The position numbers and the translations under genes were made by a program. A DNA stretch of 23,009 nt, taken from contig CAYTYZ010000016.1 of the NCBI GenBank assembly GCA_964442385.1, forward strand, positions 1 through 23,009, given 5' to 3'. The notes beneath the pieces are model-generated. The model saw nothing but the letters and a program-made list of their open reading frames with translations. It was not told where the DNA came from and made no database searches. The DNA comes from CAYTYZ01 sp964442385. Its GTDB lineage: Bacteria; Patescibacteriota; Microgenomatia; UBA12405. This document shows, in pieces, positions 1 to 6,583 of this stretch; positions within the stretch are counted from its first letter, which is position 1; every line of letters begins with the position of its first letter.

Positions 1-209
1 AAAAAACTTATCCCTAGGAATCCTAGGGATTTGTGTTGTGTGGAAATAGTGTACATTGATACTGCAGCGGTAAGACCTGCAATGGTTGCAAGTGCATAGG
101 TCAACTGCTTTGCATTCTTTGCACGTAAAAACGGGGTAAGAATACCTAAAGCTGCGATACTGCCAAAGAATACATAGGCACAGATTTCGACCAGTTTTGG
201 ATCATCCAT
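1..209 (-). CDS. Small two-helix membrane protein, 3' part beyond left edge
   Basis: An open frame starts at ATG 209 and stays open to the left edge (69 codons visible). I do not recognise the family. The protein has a short acidic N-terminus (MDDPKLVE), a hydrophobic segment at about residues 9-27, a basic turn (FLRAKNAKQ), and a second hydrophobic segment at about 38-53, so it is probably a small inner-membrane protein. The start is well supported: AAGGAG lies a few bases upstream, and a consensus-like promoter lies about 40 bases upstream. This classical leader is unlike nearly all other genes in the window. A 10+10 palindrome (10-30) lies inside the visible frame. If that palindrome is a terminator, the gene ends just past the edge. 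Confidence 0.6.
   Translation of the reverse strand, partial: MDDPKLVEICAYVFFGSIAALGILTPFLRAKNAKQLTYALATIAGLTAAVSMYTISTQHKSLGFLGISF
10..30 (-). repeat. Perfect 10-base inverted repeat at left edge, possible terminator
   Basis: The arms ATCCCTAGGA and TCCTAGGGAT are perfect complements around a single central A. As RNA this would be an 8-9 bp stem with a 3-5 base loop. On the minus strand it is followed by AAG and then at least six T (positions 6-1), which resembles an intrinsic terminator for the leftmost gene. Against this, the reading frame of that gene is still open through it. Confidence 0.4.
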
Positions 210-253
210 TTTGTTCTCCTTTTTAAAGTACGCGATTTGTGACTACCGGATAT

Positions 254-282
254 ATTATAGTATTGCTTTTTACAAAATGCAA
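254..282 (-). promoter_or_regulatory. Sigma70-type promoter of the leftmost gene
   Basis: On the minus strand the -35 is TTGCAT (277-282), followed by a 17-base spacer and a perfect -10 TATAAT (254-259). Transcription should start near 247 and give a leader of about 38 bases carrying AAGGAG before ATG 209. This is the most consensus-like promoter in the window. Confidence 0.7.
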
Positions 283-289
283 TACTATA
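256..289. repeat. 11-bp perfect inverted repeat overlapping promoter
   Basis: The arms TATAGTATTGC (256-266) and GCAATACTATA (279-289) are perfect complements separated by 12 bases. One arm covers most of the -10 and the other covers four bases of the -35 of the leftmost gene's promoter, as expected of an operator. It also lies 10 bases after the stop of the 87-residue gene, so a hairpin role at that gene's 3' end is possible. No T-run follows on the minus strand, which makes a standard terminator less likely. Confidence 0.6.
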
Positions 290-299
290 GGTTATTGAA

Positions 300-563
300 T
301 TAAGATAGTCTAACTGTCAAGCTGCTGGGAAGTGGATGGGTCATAATTTCGCCTGGAACACGAATATTGGCTGTACCATCAGGATTTAAGCTATAAAGGG
401 AGACCCTGAGAACAGGTTTGCCTTCGTCGGCACCAATGACATGGACTTTGTCAACCCAAGCTTCCATTAAACGATTATATCTTGTACATGGTATAAAAAC
501 AGCATATTCACTGGGCATTACACCTTCTTCTATTTTTACTATTGGTACCAATAATTCGGTCAT
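300..563 (-). CDS. Hypothetical protein, 87 aa
   Basis: An 87-codon frame from ATG 563. I do not recognise the protein. It has no signal peptide or membrane segment and contains alternating polar/hydrophobic stretches that suggest beta structure (for example VHVIGADEGKPVLRVSLY), with several prolines and one cysteine. There is no Shine-Dalgarno. TAAAAT lies 6 bases before the ATG, a spacing seen at many starts here. The gene follows tRNA-Val on the same strand with only 31 bases between them and no clear terminator, so it may share the tRNA transcript. It is probably real, given its length, its position and the lack of a competing frame. Confidence 0.55.
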   Translation of the reverse strand: MTELLVPIVKIEEGVMPSEYAVFIPCTRYNRLMEAWVDKVHVIGADEGKPVLRVSLYSLNPDGTANIRVPGEIMTHPLPSSLTVRLS

Positions 564-594
564 AAATTTATTTTATTAATAAATAATGGTTACT

Positions 595-669
595 TGGTGG
601 CCACTGAGGGATTTGAACCCCCGACCCTTCCAATGTGAATGGAATGCTCTACCACTGAGCCAAGTGGCC
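595..669 (-). tRNA. tRNA-Val (CAC), CCA encoded
   Basis: The minus strand folds into a complete cloverleaf. The 7-bp acceptor is GGCCACT/AGTGGCC, the D arm is GCTC-AGTGGTA-GAGC, and the anticodon stem TTCCA/TGGAA closes the loop TTCACAT. The variable loop has 5 bases, the T arm loop is TTCAAAT, the discriminator is A73, and CCA is genome-encoded. The anticodon CAC reads GUG valine codons; A35, C36 and A73 fit valine identity. Total length with CCA is 75 bases. Confidence 0.96.
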
Positions 670-675
670 AGGTGT

Positions 676-703
676 TTGAATTATAGCAAGAACTGTTTAT
701 ACT
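676..703 (+). promoter_or_regulatory. Candidate leaderless promoter of lepB
   Basis: -35 TTGAAT (676-681), 16-base spacer, -10 TATACT (698-703), then TAGAA and ATG 709. Initiation at the usual distance would fall on or next to the A of the start codon. The bases ACTTAGAAATGCAA around this start are identical to those at the start of the DUF4012 gene (21592). Confidence 0.5.
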
Positions 704-708
704 TAGAA
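680..708 (-). promoter_or_regulatory. Promoter of tRNA-Val
   Basis: On the minus strand there is an extended -10, TGC-TATAAT (-10 hexamer at 680-685), and a weak -35, TTCTAA (703-708), with a 17-base spacer. Initiation about 7 bases downstream would fall just before the tRNA 5' end at 669. The -35 abuts the lepB start codon, so this promoter and the lepB promoter share the same 39 bases. Confidence 0.65.
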
Positions 709-1293
709 ATGCAATATTCAAACAGAGAGTCGGGTTTTATTGGGGCGCTTATACTTGAATTGGTACAATCTATCGTTTTGGCCTTGTCAGTATTTGTGTT
801 GGTGTACTTGTTTTTAGTGCAACCTAACGAGGTAAAAGGTAGCTCTATGTTCCCTACTCTAAAAGACAAGGAATATCTGTTGACTGACAAATTGTCTTAT
901 CAACTAGGTCAGATTAAAAGGGGCGATATAGTGGTTTTTAAAGCGCCAGAAAGTGAGCCTTGTGCCGAGTCAGGCTGTGAATACATTAAAAGGGTTTTGG
1001 GTATTCCAGGAGATAGGGTGATGGTTAGTGGTAGTAAGGTTTTTATAAATGGCAAAATGGCTAATGACAGCTTTTTACCACCTGAGTTTGTTACTCACCC
1101 TGGGGCATATATGAAAGAAGGAGTGGAAATTGTTGTGCCTGAGGGTAGAATTCTACCTCTTGGAGATAACCGCGAACATTCTAGAGATGGAAGAGAATTT
1201 GGACCAATAAAAAAGGAACTAGTGGTCGGTAGGGCTTTTTTTAGATATTGGCCAGTTAATGTCTTTGGTCTTCTTCCTTCAGTTGCTCTTTAG
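709..1293 (+). CDS. lepB: Signal peptidase I
   Basis: Type I signal peptidase (S26 family), which removes signal peptides from exported proteins at the outer face of the membrane. At 194 residues it is short, with one N-terminal membrane anchor (about 10-37). The nucleophile is Ser46 in KGSSMFPTL, and the general-base Lys94 lies in EYIKRVLGIPGD. The conserved box GDNREHSRDGREFGPI is at 152-167. Cys85 and Cys90 flank a short loop and could form a disulfide. The frame is open upstream to 586, but that stretch is antisense to tRNA-Val, so I place the start at 709, which removes the overlap and leaves a normal anchor. It is the only plus-strand gene here. Its last 38 bases overlap the end of parB tail to tail. 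Confidence 0.93.
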   Translation: MQYSNRESGFIGALILELVQSIVLALSVFVLVYLFLVQPNEVKGSSMFPTLKDKEYLLTDKLSYQLGQIKRGDIVVFKAPESEPCAESGCEYIKRVLGIPGDRVMVSGSKVFINGKMANDSFLPPEFVTHPGAYMKEGVEIVVPEGRILPLGDNREHSRDGREFGPIKKELVVGRAFFRYWPVNVFGLLPSVAL

Positions 1294-2122
1294 TTAGTTC
1301 TTTATTGGTCAGGTGATGATAGAGGTTTTTTAATTCAGAAAAACGGTCTTCGGCAGTTCCACGAAATTGAAAGGTTACTTTTGTCAAAACATTGGTTTGA
1401 GTAATTTTTACCTTGGAGCTGGATTTTTGACAAAGTGTTTGCAGTTCTGAGCCAAGATCGTCAAGGCGGGACTTGATAAATAAAGGTAGGTTTTCTTTGG
1501 TAATATTTACTTCCCCATCCTCTATTTTTTGACGCATGCGTCTTGCAATTTCCTCAGCTCGTCTAACTGAGGCCTTTTCTTTTAAAACTATTCTGTAGGC
1601 TTCTATCATAAGTCTGGTGTCTGCAATGCCCAGCAGAGCCCTAGCATGACCTTCGGAGATAAGGTTGGAAAGTAGTCCGTCTTTTAGAGCGTCTGGTAGA
1701 GTAAGAAGTTTTAAGACATTGATAATATAAGGAACGCTTTTACCCATGCGCCTGGCTATAACCGGGGTGTCATAATTGAATTCATTTTTAAGTTTGGCAA
1801 AGGCTTTGGCTCTTTCTAGAGGATTTAAATCTTTTCGTTGCAGGTTTTCAACTATGGCCATTTCTAGCATTTCTCTGGGTCCTACTTCTTTGATTATGGC
1901 CGGAACATATTCAAGCTTTAAAGCTCTGGCAGCTCTCCAGCGTCTTTCTCCGGCAATGATTTGATAACCTGCTGGGGATTTTCCTACAATTAGTGGCTCA
2001 ATAATGCCGTGCTCCTTGATGGAACTAATTAGTTCGGCAAGCGATTCTTGATCTATATGGCTACGAGGTTGCTGCGGATTTGGTTCTAGTTGGTTGGTGG
2101 GAAGCTGGGAGACACTTTTCAT
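1256..2122 (-). CDS. parB: ParB/Spo0J chromosome-partitioning protein
   Basis: A 288-residue ParB family protein, a CTP-dependent DNA clamp that loads at parS sites for chromosome segregation. The N-terminal domain carries QPR (18-20), GERRWRA (58-64), the CTP-binding arginine motif, and ENLQRKDLNPLE (92-103). A helix-turn-helix region follows at about 117-140 (VIARRMGKSVPYIINVLKLL), and a shorter, charged C-terminal region ends the protein. No parA is adjacent; the neighbours are rpmA upstream and convergent lepB downstream. No Shine-Dalgarno is present, and a promoter-like sequence ends 2 bases before the ATG. I saw no parS-like palindrome in the window. Confidence 0.93.
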   Translation of the reverse strand: MKSVSQLPTNQLEPNPQQPRSHIDQESLAELISSIKEHGIIEPLIVGKSPAGYQIIAGERRWRAARALKLEYVPAIIKEVGPREMLEMAIVENLQRKDLNPLERAKAFAKLKNEFNYDTPVIARRMGKSVPYIINVLKLLTLPDALKDGLLSNLISEGHARALLGIADTRLMIEAYRIVLKEKASVRRAEEIARRMRQKIEDGEVNITKENLPLFIKSRLDDLGSELQTLCQKSSSKVKITQTNVLTKVTFQFRGTAEDRFSELKNLYHHLTNKELTKEQLKEEDQRH

Positions 2123-2124
2123 AG

Positions 2125-2152
2125 ATTATACTAGCATAAAAAGGTCTGTGAA
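2125..2152 (-). promoter_or_regulatory. Candidate promoter of parB
   Basis: On the minus strand: TTCACA (2147-2152), 16-base spacer, TATAAT (2125-2130), then only two bases before ATG 2122. The hexamers match well but are very close to the start. The overlapping TAGTAT, 5 bases from the ATG, would fit the leaderless spacing seen elsewhere. Confidence 0.45.
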
Positions 2153-2161
2153 AAAAAGATC

Positions 2162-2413
2162 TTAAGCGTGAAAAACACCTACAAATCTTTTACCAAGTCT
2201 GGTATAAAACTTTACAACCCCAGGTTTGGCTGCATAGATGGTGTAATCTTTTCCAAGTTTGGTACCTGTTCCGGAGTTATATTTAGAGCCAACTTGTCTG
2301 ATTATTATCTCGCCGACTCGAATAGTTTGTCCTCCTGAAGCTTTTAATCCCCGTCTTTGCCCGGGGCGGTTGGATTTCTGATTTGTTTTTCCAGCTGATT
2401 TGGTATGGGCCAT
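2162..2413 (-). CDS. rpmA: 50S ribosomal protein bL27
   Basis: An 83-residue L27 of the large ribosomal subunit, located near the peptidyl-transferase centre. It shows the family N-terminus MAHTKSAGKT followed by the basic NRPGQRRGLKASGGQ stretch, then IIIRQVGSKYNSG and LGKDYTIYA. It starts 3 bases after the rplU stop, the standard rplU-rpmA pairing, and is surely cotranscribed. No N-terminal extension requiring cleavage is present. Confidence 0.97.
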   Translation of the reverse strand: MAHTKSAGKTNQKSNRPGQRRGLKASGGQTIRVGEIIIRQVGSKYNSGTGTKLGKDYTIYAAKPGVVKFYTRLGKRFVGVFHA

Positions 2414-2416
2414 ATA

Positions 2417-2734
2417 TTATTTAGTAGTAATTTTTGTAATAACTATATCTGTTAAGTGATCACGGTGACCTTTGGTTTTTCGATAACGGGACTTGGATTT
2501 GTATTTAAAAACACGAAGCTTTTTGCCTTGATACTGTTTTTCAATCTTGTAGGATACACTTGCACCTTTGATGGTTGGAGTACCTACGGTTACCGCGTCA
2601 TCATCGACTGATAATAGAACATTTTCCATTTTACCCACTGTTCCCACTTCACCATCAAGTTGGAAAACTGATAGTTTTTGATCTTCTGCTAATTGGTATT
2701 GAGACCCACCATGGGCAACGACTACATATTTCAT
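2417..2734 (-). CDS. rplU: 50S ribosomal protein bL21
   Basis: A 105-residue L21 of the large subunit. It starts MKYVVVAHGGSQYQ, a clear variant of the usual L21 opening, and has the basic KSKSRYRKTKGHRDHLT segment typical of the rRNA-binding loop. The frame is open further upstream (to 2803), but that extension lies inside rodA and looks like antisense-free filler; the usual family length of about 103 supports the start at 2734. No Shine-Dalgarno is present. A good promoter ends 7 bases before the ATG, which points to a leaderless mRNA. Confidence 0.96.
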   Translation of the reverse strand: MKYVVVAHGGSQYQLAEDQKLSVFQLDGEVGTVGKMENVLLSVDDDAVTVGTPTIKGASVSYKIEKQYQGKKLRVFKYKSKSRYRKTKGHRDHLTDIVITKITTK

Positions 2735-2741
2735 AGGTTTG

Positions 2742-2770
2742 AGTATATCATTTGGTGTGAATAATGCCAA
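2742..2770 (-). promoter_or_regulatory. rplU-rpmA promoter inside the 3' end of rodA
   Basis: On the minus strand: -35 TTGGCA (2765-2770), 17-base spacer, -10 TATACT (2742-2747), then seven bases to ATG 2734. Both hexamers match consensus at five of six positions. The predicted transcription start coincides with the start codon. The elements lie largely within the last codons of the upstream SEDS gene. Confidence 0.65.
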
Positions 2771-3731
2771 GAGCAAAAAGCATTGCAATAATTGCAGAGC
2801 CACCTACTGAGATAAAAGGTAGGGGTAGTCCTGAAACGGGAAGTATGCCTAGATTCATTCCAATATTAGCAATTACTTGGCTCCAGATATGAAAAAGGAT
2901 TCCCATAATAAATATTTTTTGTTCGGTACTAGCACTTTGATTAAGTTGGTCGAGCAAGCTTTTGATAAGCAAGTAATAGGCTAAAACAAGTAAGCCTACG
3001 CCCACTAAACCTAATTCTTCAGCCAGAGAGGCAAATATAAAATCAGTGTGTTTTTCTGGTAGAAACTTTAGTTGGTTTTGAGTCCCCTGTTTAAAACCTT
3101 TGCCCAACAATCCCCCTGAACCTATGGCTATTTGAGACTGGATTACATTATATCCTTTGCCAGATGTATCAAGAGTTGGGCTAATAAAGGTAAATATTCT
3201 ATCTTTTTGATAGCTCTTAAGTCCAAATTTCCAAATCAAAGGAGAGGTTAAGGTGGTAAGGATAAGAGCGAGGACAAAAATCTTGCGTAGTCTAGCTGAG
3301 AATAAAAGACAAGGTAGGGCAAGTAGTAATATGCCTAGGGCACTACTGAGATCTGGTTGTAGGGCAGTAATAAAGGTGGGAATTAAGATTAACCAAGAGG
3401 TTGAAGGAGCATTTGCAAGAAAAAGCATTAGCCAAGGCTTTACTAATTCAGTGGGTTGGAAACTAGCAGGACCAAAACTAATCCAGCGACTTGAACCACG
3501 TATGTTTTCACCCATAAAAATGGGTAGAAAAAGCAGGAGGCATGAAATAACAAAGATTAAGACTTTCACCTTTGTATTTATCTTGTAGCTTAATTGACGA
3601 CCCCACCAAAACCAACCTAAGCCAATTATCCAAGCGAGAATTTGTTTAAAAAGCGAGCTTGGCGAGGTTGAAGCCACCATAATGGTGTTTAGGGCAAAAA
3701 GAATAGTCAGGCTTGAAAAAAGGAGAATCAT
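2748..3731 (-). CDS. rodA: SEDS glycosyltransferase, RodA-like
   Basis: A 327-residue polytopic SEDS protein, the peptidoglycan polymerase family that uses lipid II on the outer side of the membrane. Seen motifs: RGSSRWISFG with QPTELVK, then QPDLSSALG, HTDFIFASLAEELGLVG (its Asp fits the catalytic acidic residue of the family), and the C-terminal SGLPLPFISVGGSA. The large extracytoplasmic loop and these motifs favour RodA over FtsW, and a separate FtsW is encoded at 10070-11104. It starts 1 base after the ileS stop, without Shine-Dalgarno, so it is probably coupled to ileS. The RodA versus FtsW label is inferred. Confidence 0.88.
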   Translation of the reverse strand: MILLFSSLTILFALNTIMVASTSPSSLFKQILAWIIGLGWFWWGRQLSYKINTKVKVLIFVISCLLLFLPIFMGENIRGSSRWISFGPASFQPTELVKPWLMLFLANAPSTSWLILIPTFITALQPDLSSALGILLLALPCLLFSARLRKIFVLALILTTLTSPLIWKFGLKSYQKDRIFTFISPTLDTSGKGYNVIQSQIAIGSGGLLGKGFKQGTQNQLKFLPEKHTDFIFASLAEELGLVGVGLLVLAYYLLIKSLLDQLNQSASTEQKIFIMGILFHIWSQVIANIGMNLGILPVSGLPLPFISVGGSAIIAMLFALGIIHTK

Positions 3732-3732
3732 A

Positions 3733-6567
3733 CTAGGGGTTTTTTTCTATTCTCAAATCGCCTTTTTGAATAGAACTGGCCAAAGTTTTTTTAAGAAGCT
3801 CCTTTTCAAAATCTTTGGGCCAGGATGGGGCAAAGATTGTTATGGTGTCAGAAAGACTTAAGCCTGCAACTTTGCGTAAACTTTGGATACTCCTGAGTAG
3901 ATCACGATATTCACCTTCGGCAATAAGCTGGGGGGTTAGGGTTGTATCAAGTTCGACTTGTAGTTCTTTGCCGGCTTTAAAATCTAAACTTTTCAAATTG
4001 GTTTCATCTAGGATGATATTTTTATATTCTTGCGGTACGTCTTTAAAAGTTATAACAGCTTTGGATAAAGGCTGGCGGATTTTTATAGCCGATGCTTGGC
4101 GTTTTTCGTGGATAAGGGTACAGATTTGCCTGACTGCAGACATATAGCCATCTTCTTGTTGGTCATTTGGTAGAAGTGGAAGTGGATAATCAAAAAGATG
4201 AATTGATTCTTTACCTTCAAATTTTCTAAAAATATTTTGGTAAATAGTTTCAGTGATAAAAGGTACTACAGGGGCCAGGGTAAGTATGGTTTGGAATAGG
4301 ACATCGTAAAGCGTCTGTAAATGTTCAAGTGAGCCATCGTTAAATTCATCCCTGGATCTACGGATATACCAGCTACTTAAGTTATCTAGAAATGGCTGAA
4401 TAAGTCTGATTGTCTCTGGGGTATTATAAGCAGTTAGGGCTTGGTTTACATTAAAAGTAAATTCGTCAGTTCTGGCTCTTATCCATTTATTTAAAATATG
4501 CTTAGGTCTAGTTTCGGTTGGTTTAAAATCATATTTATCGCCGTATATTACCAAATAATTTGCAATATTTTGCAGTGGAATAAGAATAGTTTGGACTTGT
4601 TGACGTAGCAGTTCGTCTGACCAATAGGCGTCCTCACCGCTCATAAGAGGTGAACCTAAAAGATATAATCTAACTGCATCCCCTCCTGTATTTTCTAAAA
4701 CGTCTTTAGGGTCTGGGTAGTTGCCATAGGTTTTGCTCATTTTTCGACCATCATTGCCGCCTAGAGTGCCAGTGCAAATGACATTGGTAAAAGCTGATTT
4801 ATCATAAAGTATGGTAGAAAATCTTAATAATACATTAAACCAAGCACGAACTTGTCCTACGTATTCCACAATAAAATCAGCAGGAACTAGGGACTTGAAA
4901 CTTTCTTCGTTTTCAAAAGGATAATGGTACTCGGCAAAAGGTACCGAGCCTGAGTCCATCCAGCAGTCTAGCACTTCTGGTATTCGATGATATTTTTCGC
5001 CATCTTTTGTCAAAACTATTTGGTCGCAAATATCACGATGGGCAGAAAGGTGGAGCTTATTTTTTTGCTTATCAATATAAAACCAAGTTTCGTTTTCTTT
5101 AACTACATCAGGGTTATATTGACTTAATTCTTGGTAACTGCCAATTACAAGTTCTTTACCTGATTCCGATACCCAAAGTGGCATGATAGTGGCCCAAAAA
5201 CGATTGCGGCTAATATTCCAATCGGGACTGGATTTAATAGTTTCTGCCATGCGACCTTCTTTAATATGATCTGGCACCCAGTTAATGTCTTGGTTGAGTT
5301 CGAGCATTCTGGATTTAATTTTTTGGACATCGATAAACCAAGATTCTTGGGTCCAGTATATGAGTGGATTTCTACCTCTAAAGTAGGGCAAACGATGTCT
5401 AAAGATATGTGAGCCGAGTAAGTTGCCTTTTTGGGTTAAATCGTCACAAATAAGCTTGGATGCTCCGCGTAGATATTTGCCTTTGGCTGGACCTACGGTC
5501 ATGGTTCCTTCAGAATCTATATCGGACAAATCAGACAGCCCAAATTTTTTACCGAGAAGGTAGTCCTCTTCACCAAAAGCAGGAGCTAAGTGCAGGACTC
5601 CGGTACCATCTTCCATGGTGACGTTGTCATAGGCGTATACATGATAGTCCTTTGGATTATTTTGGTTTAAATCGGAATAAAGTGGTTGATAACTTAGCCC
5701 AACTAAATCTGCCTGGGTCAAAGTTTTTTGGTAGGTAAACTTATTTTTTAGAGTTGTTTCGAGATATTCGACTCGTTTTTGGGCAATTATAATATTTTTG
5801 TTATCAAAAATGCCTAAAACGTAGTCTTGAGTTGGGTTTATGGCCAGGCCAAAATTGGAGGCCAGGGTCCAAGGGGTGGTCGTCCAGGCAACTAAATAGG
5901 TGTTTTCAAGTTCGTTTATTTTAAATCCAATAAAAACAGCAGTGTCGTCGGTGTCTTGGTAATTATCGGGATCCATGGCCACTTCAAAGCCCGAGACAGG
6001 GGTTTGGGTGTCAGTACTGTACATGGTAGTACGTTTTCCCTTGTAAATTAGTCCTTTGTCCCAAATTTGTTTGAAGGCCCACATAACACTTTCACCATAT
6101 TCTGGATCCATAGTTTTATAGGGATGATCAAGATCTACCCATCGCCCTATTTTTTCAATATACCAACGCCAATCACCGATATTTTTTTCAACATATTCTC
6201 GACATTGGGCTACATATTTAGCTACACCAATGGTTTCTTCGACCTCTTTTGCGGTTTTTATACCATATTTTTCATTAACCTTGGCTTCAATTGGTAGCCC
6301 ATGACAATCCCAACCAAAAACTCGACGCACTCGTTTGCCTTTCATGGTCCAAAAACGAGGAATAATATCTTTGGCAATTGAAGACAAAAGGTGACCATAA
6401 TGAGGCATACCAGAAACAAAAGGTGGCCCATCTATAAAAGAATAGGTATTTTCCGCGGGTCTTGACTCTACACTTTTTTCAAATATTTTGTTTTCTTTCC
6501 AAAAAGAAATTATCTGATCTTCCAGTTTGGAAAAACCGATACTCGGAATTTTTTGGTAGGAGCTCAT
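3733..6567 (-). CDS. ileS: Isoleucyl-tRNA synthetase, type 2 (eukaryote-like)
   Basis: A class I aminoacyl-tRNA synthetase that charges tRNA-Ile, 944 residues. The HIGH signature appears as HYGH (56-59) within GMPHYGHLL, followed by WDCHGLPIE. The KMSKS loop is KMSKT (609-613) within GRKMSKTYGNYPDP. The editing domain lies between (WTTTPWTLASN). The HYGH form and the sequence around it are typical of the eukaryote-like IleRS2 branch; the C-terminal zinc-binding end of the type 1 enzyme is not seen. Placement directly after ftsZ (16 bases) and before rodA suggests cotranscription. TATAAT lies 5 bases before the ATG. Confidence 0.96.
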   Translation of the reverse strand: MSSYQKIPSIGFSKLEDQIISFWKENKIFEKSVESRPAENTYSFIDGPPFVSGMPHYGHLLSSIAKDIIPRFWTMKGKRVRRVFGWDCHGLPIEAKVNEKYGIKTAKEVEETIGVAKYVAQCREYVEKNIGDWRWYIEKIGRWVDLDHPYKTMDPEYGESVMWAFKQIWDKGLIYKGKRTTMYSTDTQTPVSGFEVAMDPDNYQDTDDTAVFIGFKINELENTYLVAWTTTPWTLASNFGLAINPTQDYVLGIFDNKNIIIAQKRVEYLETTLKNKFTYQKTLTQADLVGLSYQPLYSDLNQNNPKDYHVYAYDNVTMEDGTGVLHLAPAFGEEDYLLGKKFGLSDLSDIDSEGTMTVGPAKGKYLRGASKLICDDLTQKGNLLGSHIFRHRLPYFRGRNPLIYWTQESWFIDVQKIKSRMLELNQDINWVPDHIKEGRMAETIKSSPDWNISRNRFWATIMPLWVSESGKELVIGSYQELSQYNPDVVKENETWFYIDKQKNKLHLSAHRDICDQIVLTKDGEKYHRIPEVLDCWMDSGSVPFAEYHYPFENEESFKSLVPADFIVEYVGQVRAWFNVLLRFSTILYDKSAFTNVICTGTLGGNDGRKMSKTYGNYPDPKDVLENTGGDAVRLYLLGSPLMSGEDAYWSDELLRQQVQTILIPLQNIANYLVIYGDKYDFKPTETRPKHILNKWIRARTDEFTFNVNQALTAYNTPETIRLIQPFLDNLSSWYIRRSRDEFNDGSLEHLQTLYDVLFQTILTLAPVVPFITETIYQNIFRKFEGKESIHLFDYPLPLLPNDQQEDGYMSAVRQICTLIHEKRQASAIKIRQPLSKAVITFKDVPQEYKNIILDETNLKSLDFKAGKELQVELDTTLTPQLIAEGEYRDLLRSIQSLRKVAGLSLSDTITIFAPSWPKDFEKELLKKTLASSIQKGDLRIEKNP

Positions 6568-6572
6568 TTTTG

Positions 6573-6578
6573 ATTATA
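6573..6578 (-). promoter_or_regulatory. -10-like TATAAT before ileS
   Basis: A perfect -10 hexamer on the minus strand is followed by five bases and ATG 6567. The -35 at 17 bases (TTAAAA) is weak. A leaderless internal start for ileS is possible within the ftsZ-ileS run. Confidence 0.4.
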
Positions 6579-6583
6579 ACACC

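Noticed and set aside
564..594. AT-only palindrome TTTATTAATAAA after tRNA-Val as a terminator
   Set aside because: No GC stem and no T-run of suitable position; likely base-composition noise.
586..708. N-terminal extension of the lepB frame
   Set aside because: It is antisense to tRNA-Val and lacks signal-peptidase features; ATG 709 gives the normal anchor.
2150..2165. T-run after rpmA as an intrinsic terminator
   Set aside because: No stable GC stem precedes it; it falls in the parB promoter region.
2735..2803. Longer rplU start
   Set aside because: It lies inside rodA and L21 proteins begin at the MKYVV position; a good promoter sits directly before ATG 2734.
3253..3588. Plus-strand frame of 111 codons inside rodA
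   Set aside because: Antisense to conserved SEDS motifs; basic low-information sequence.
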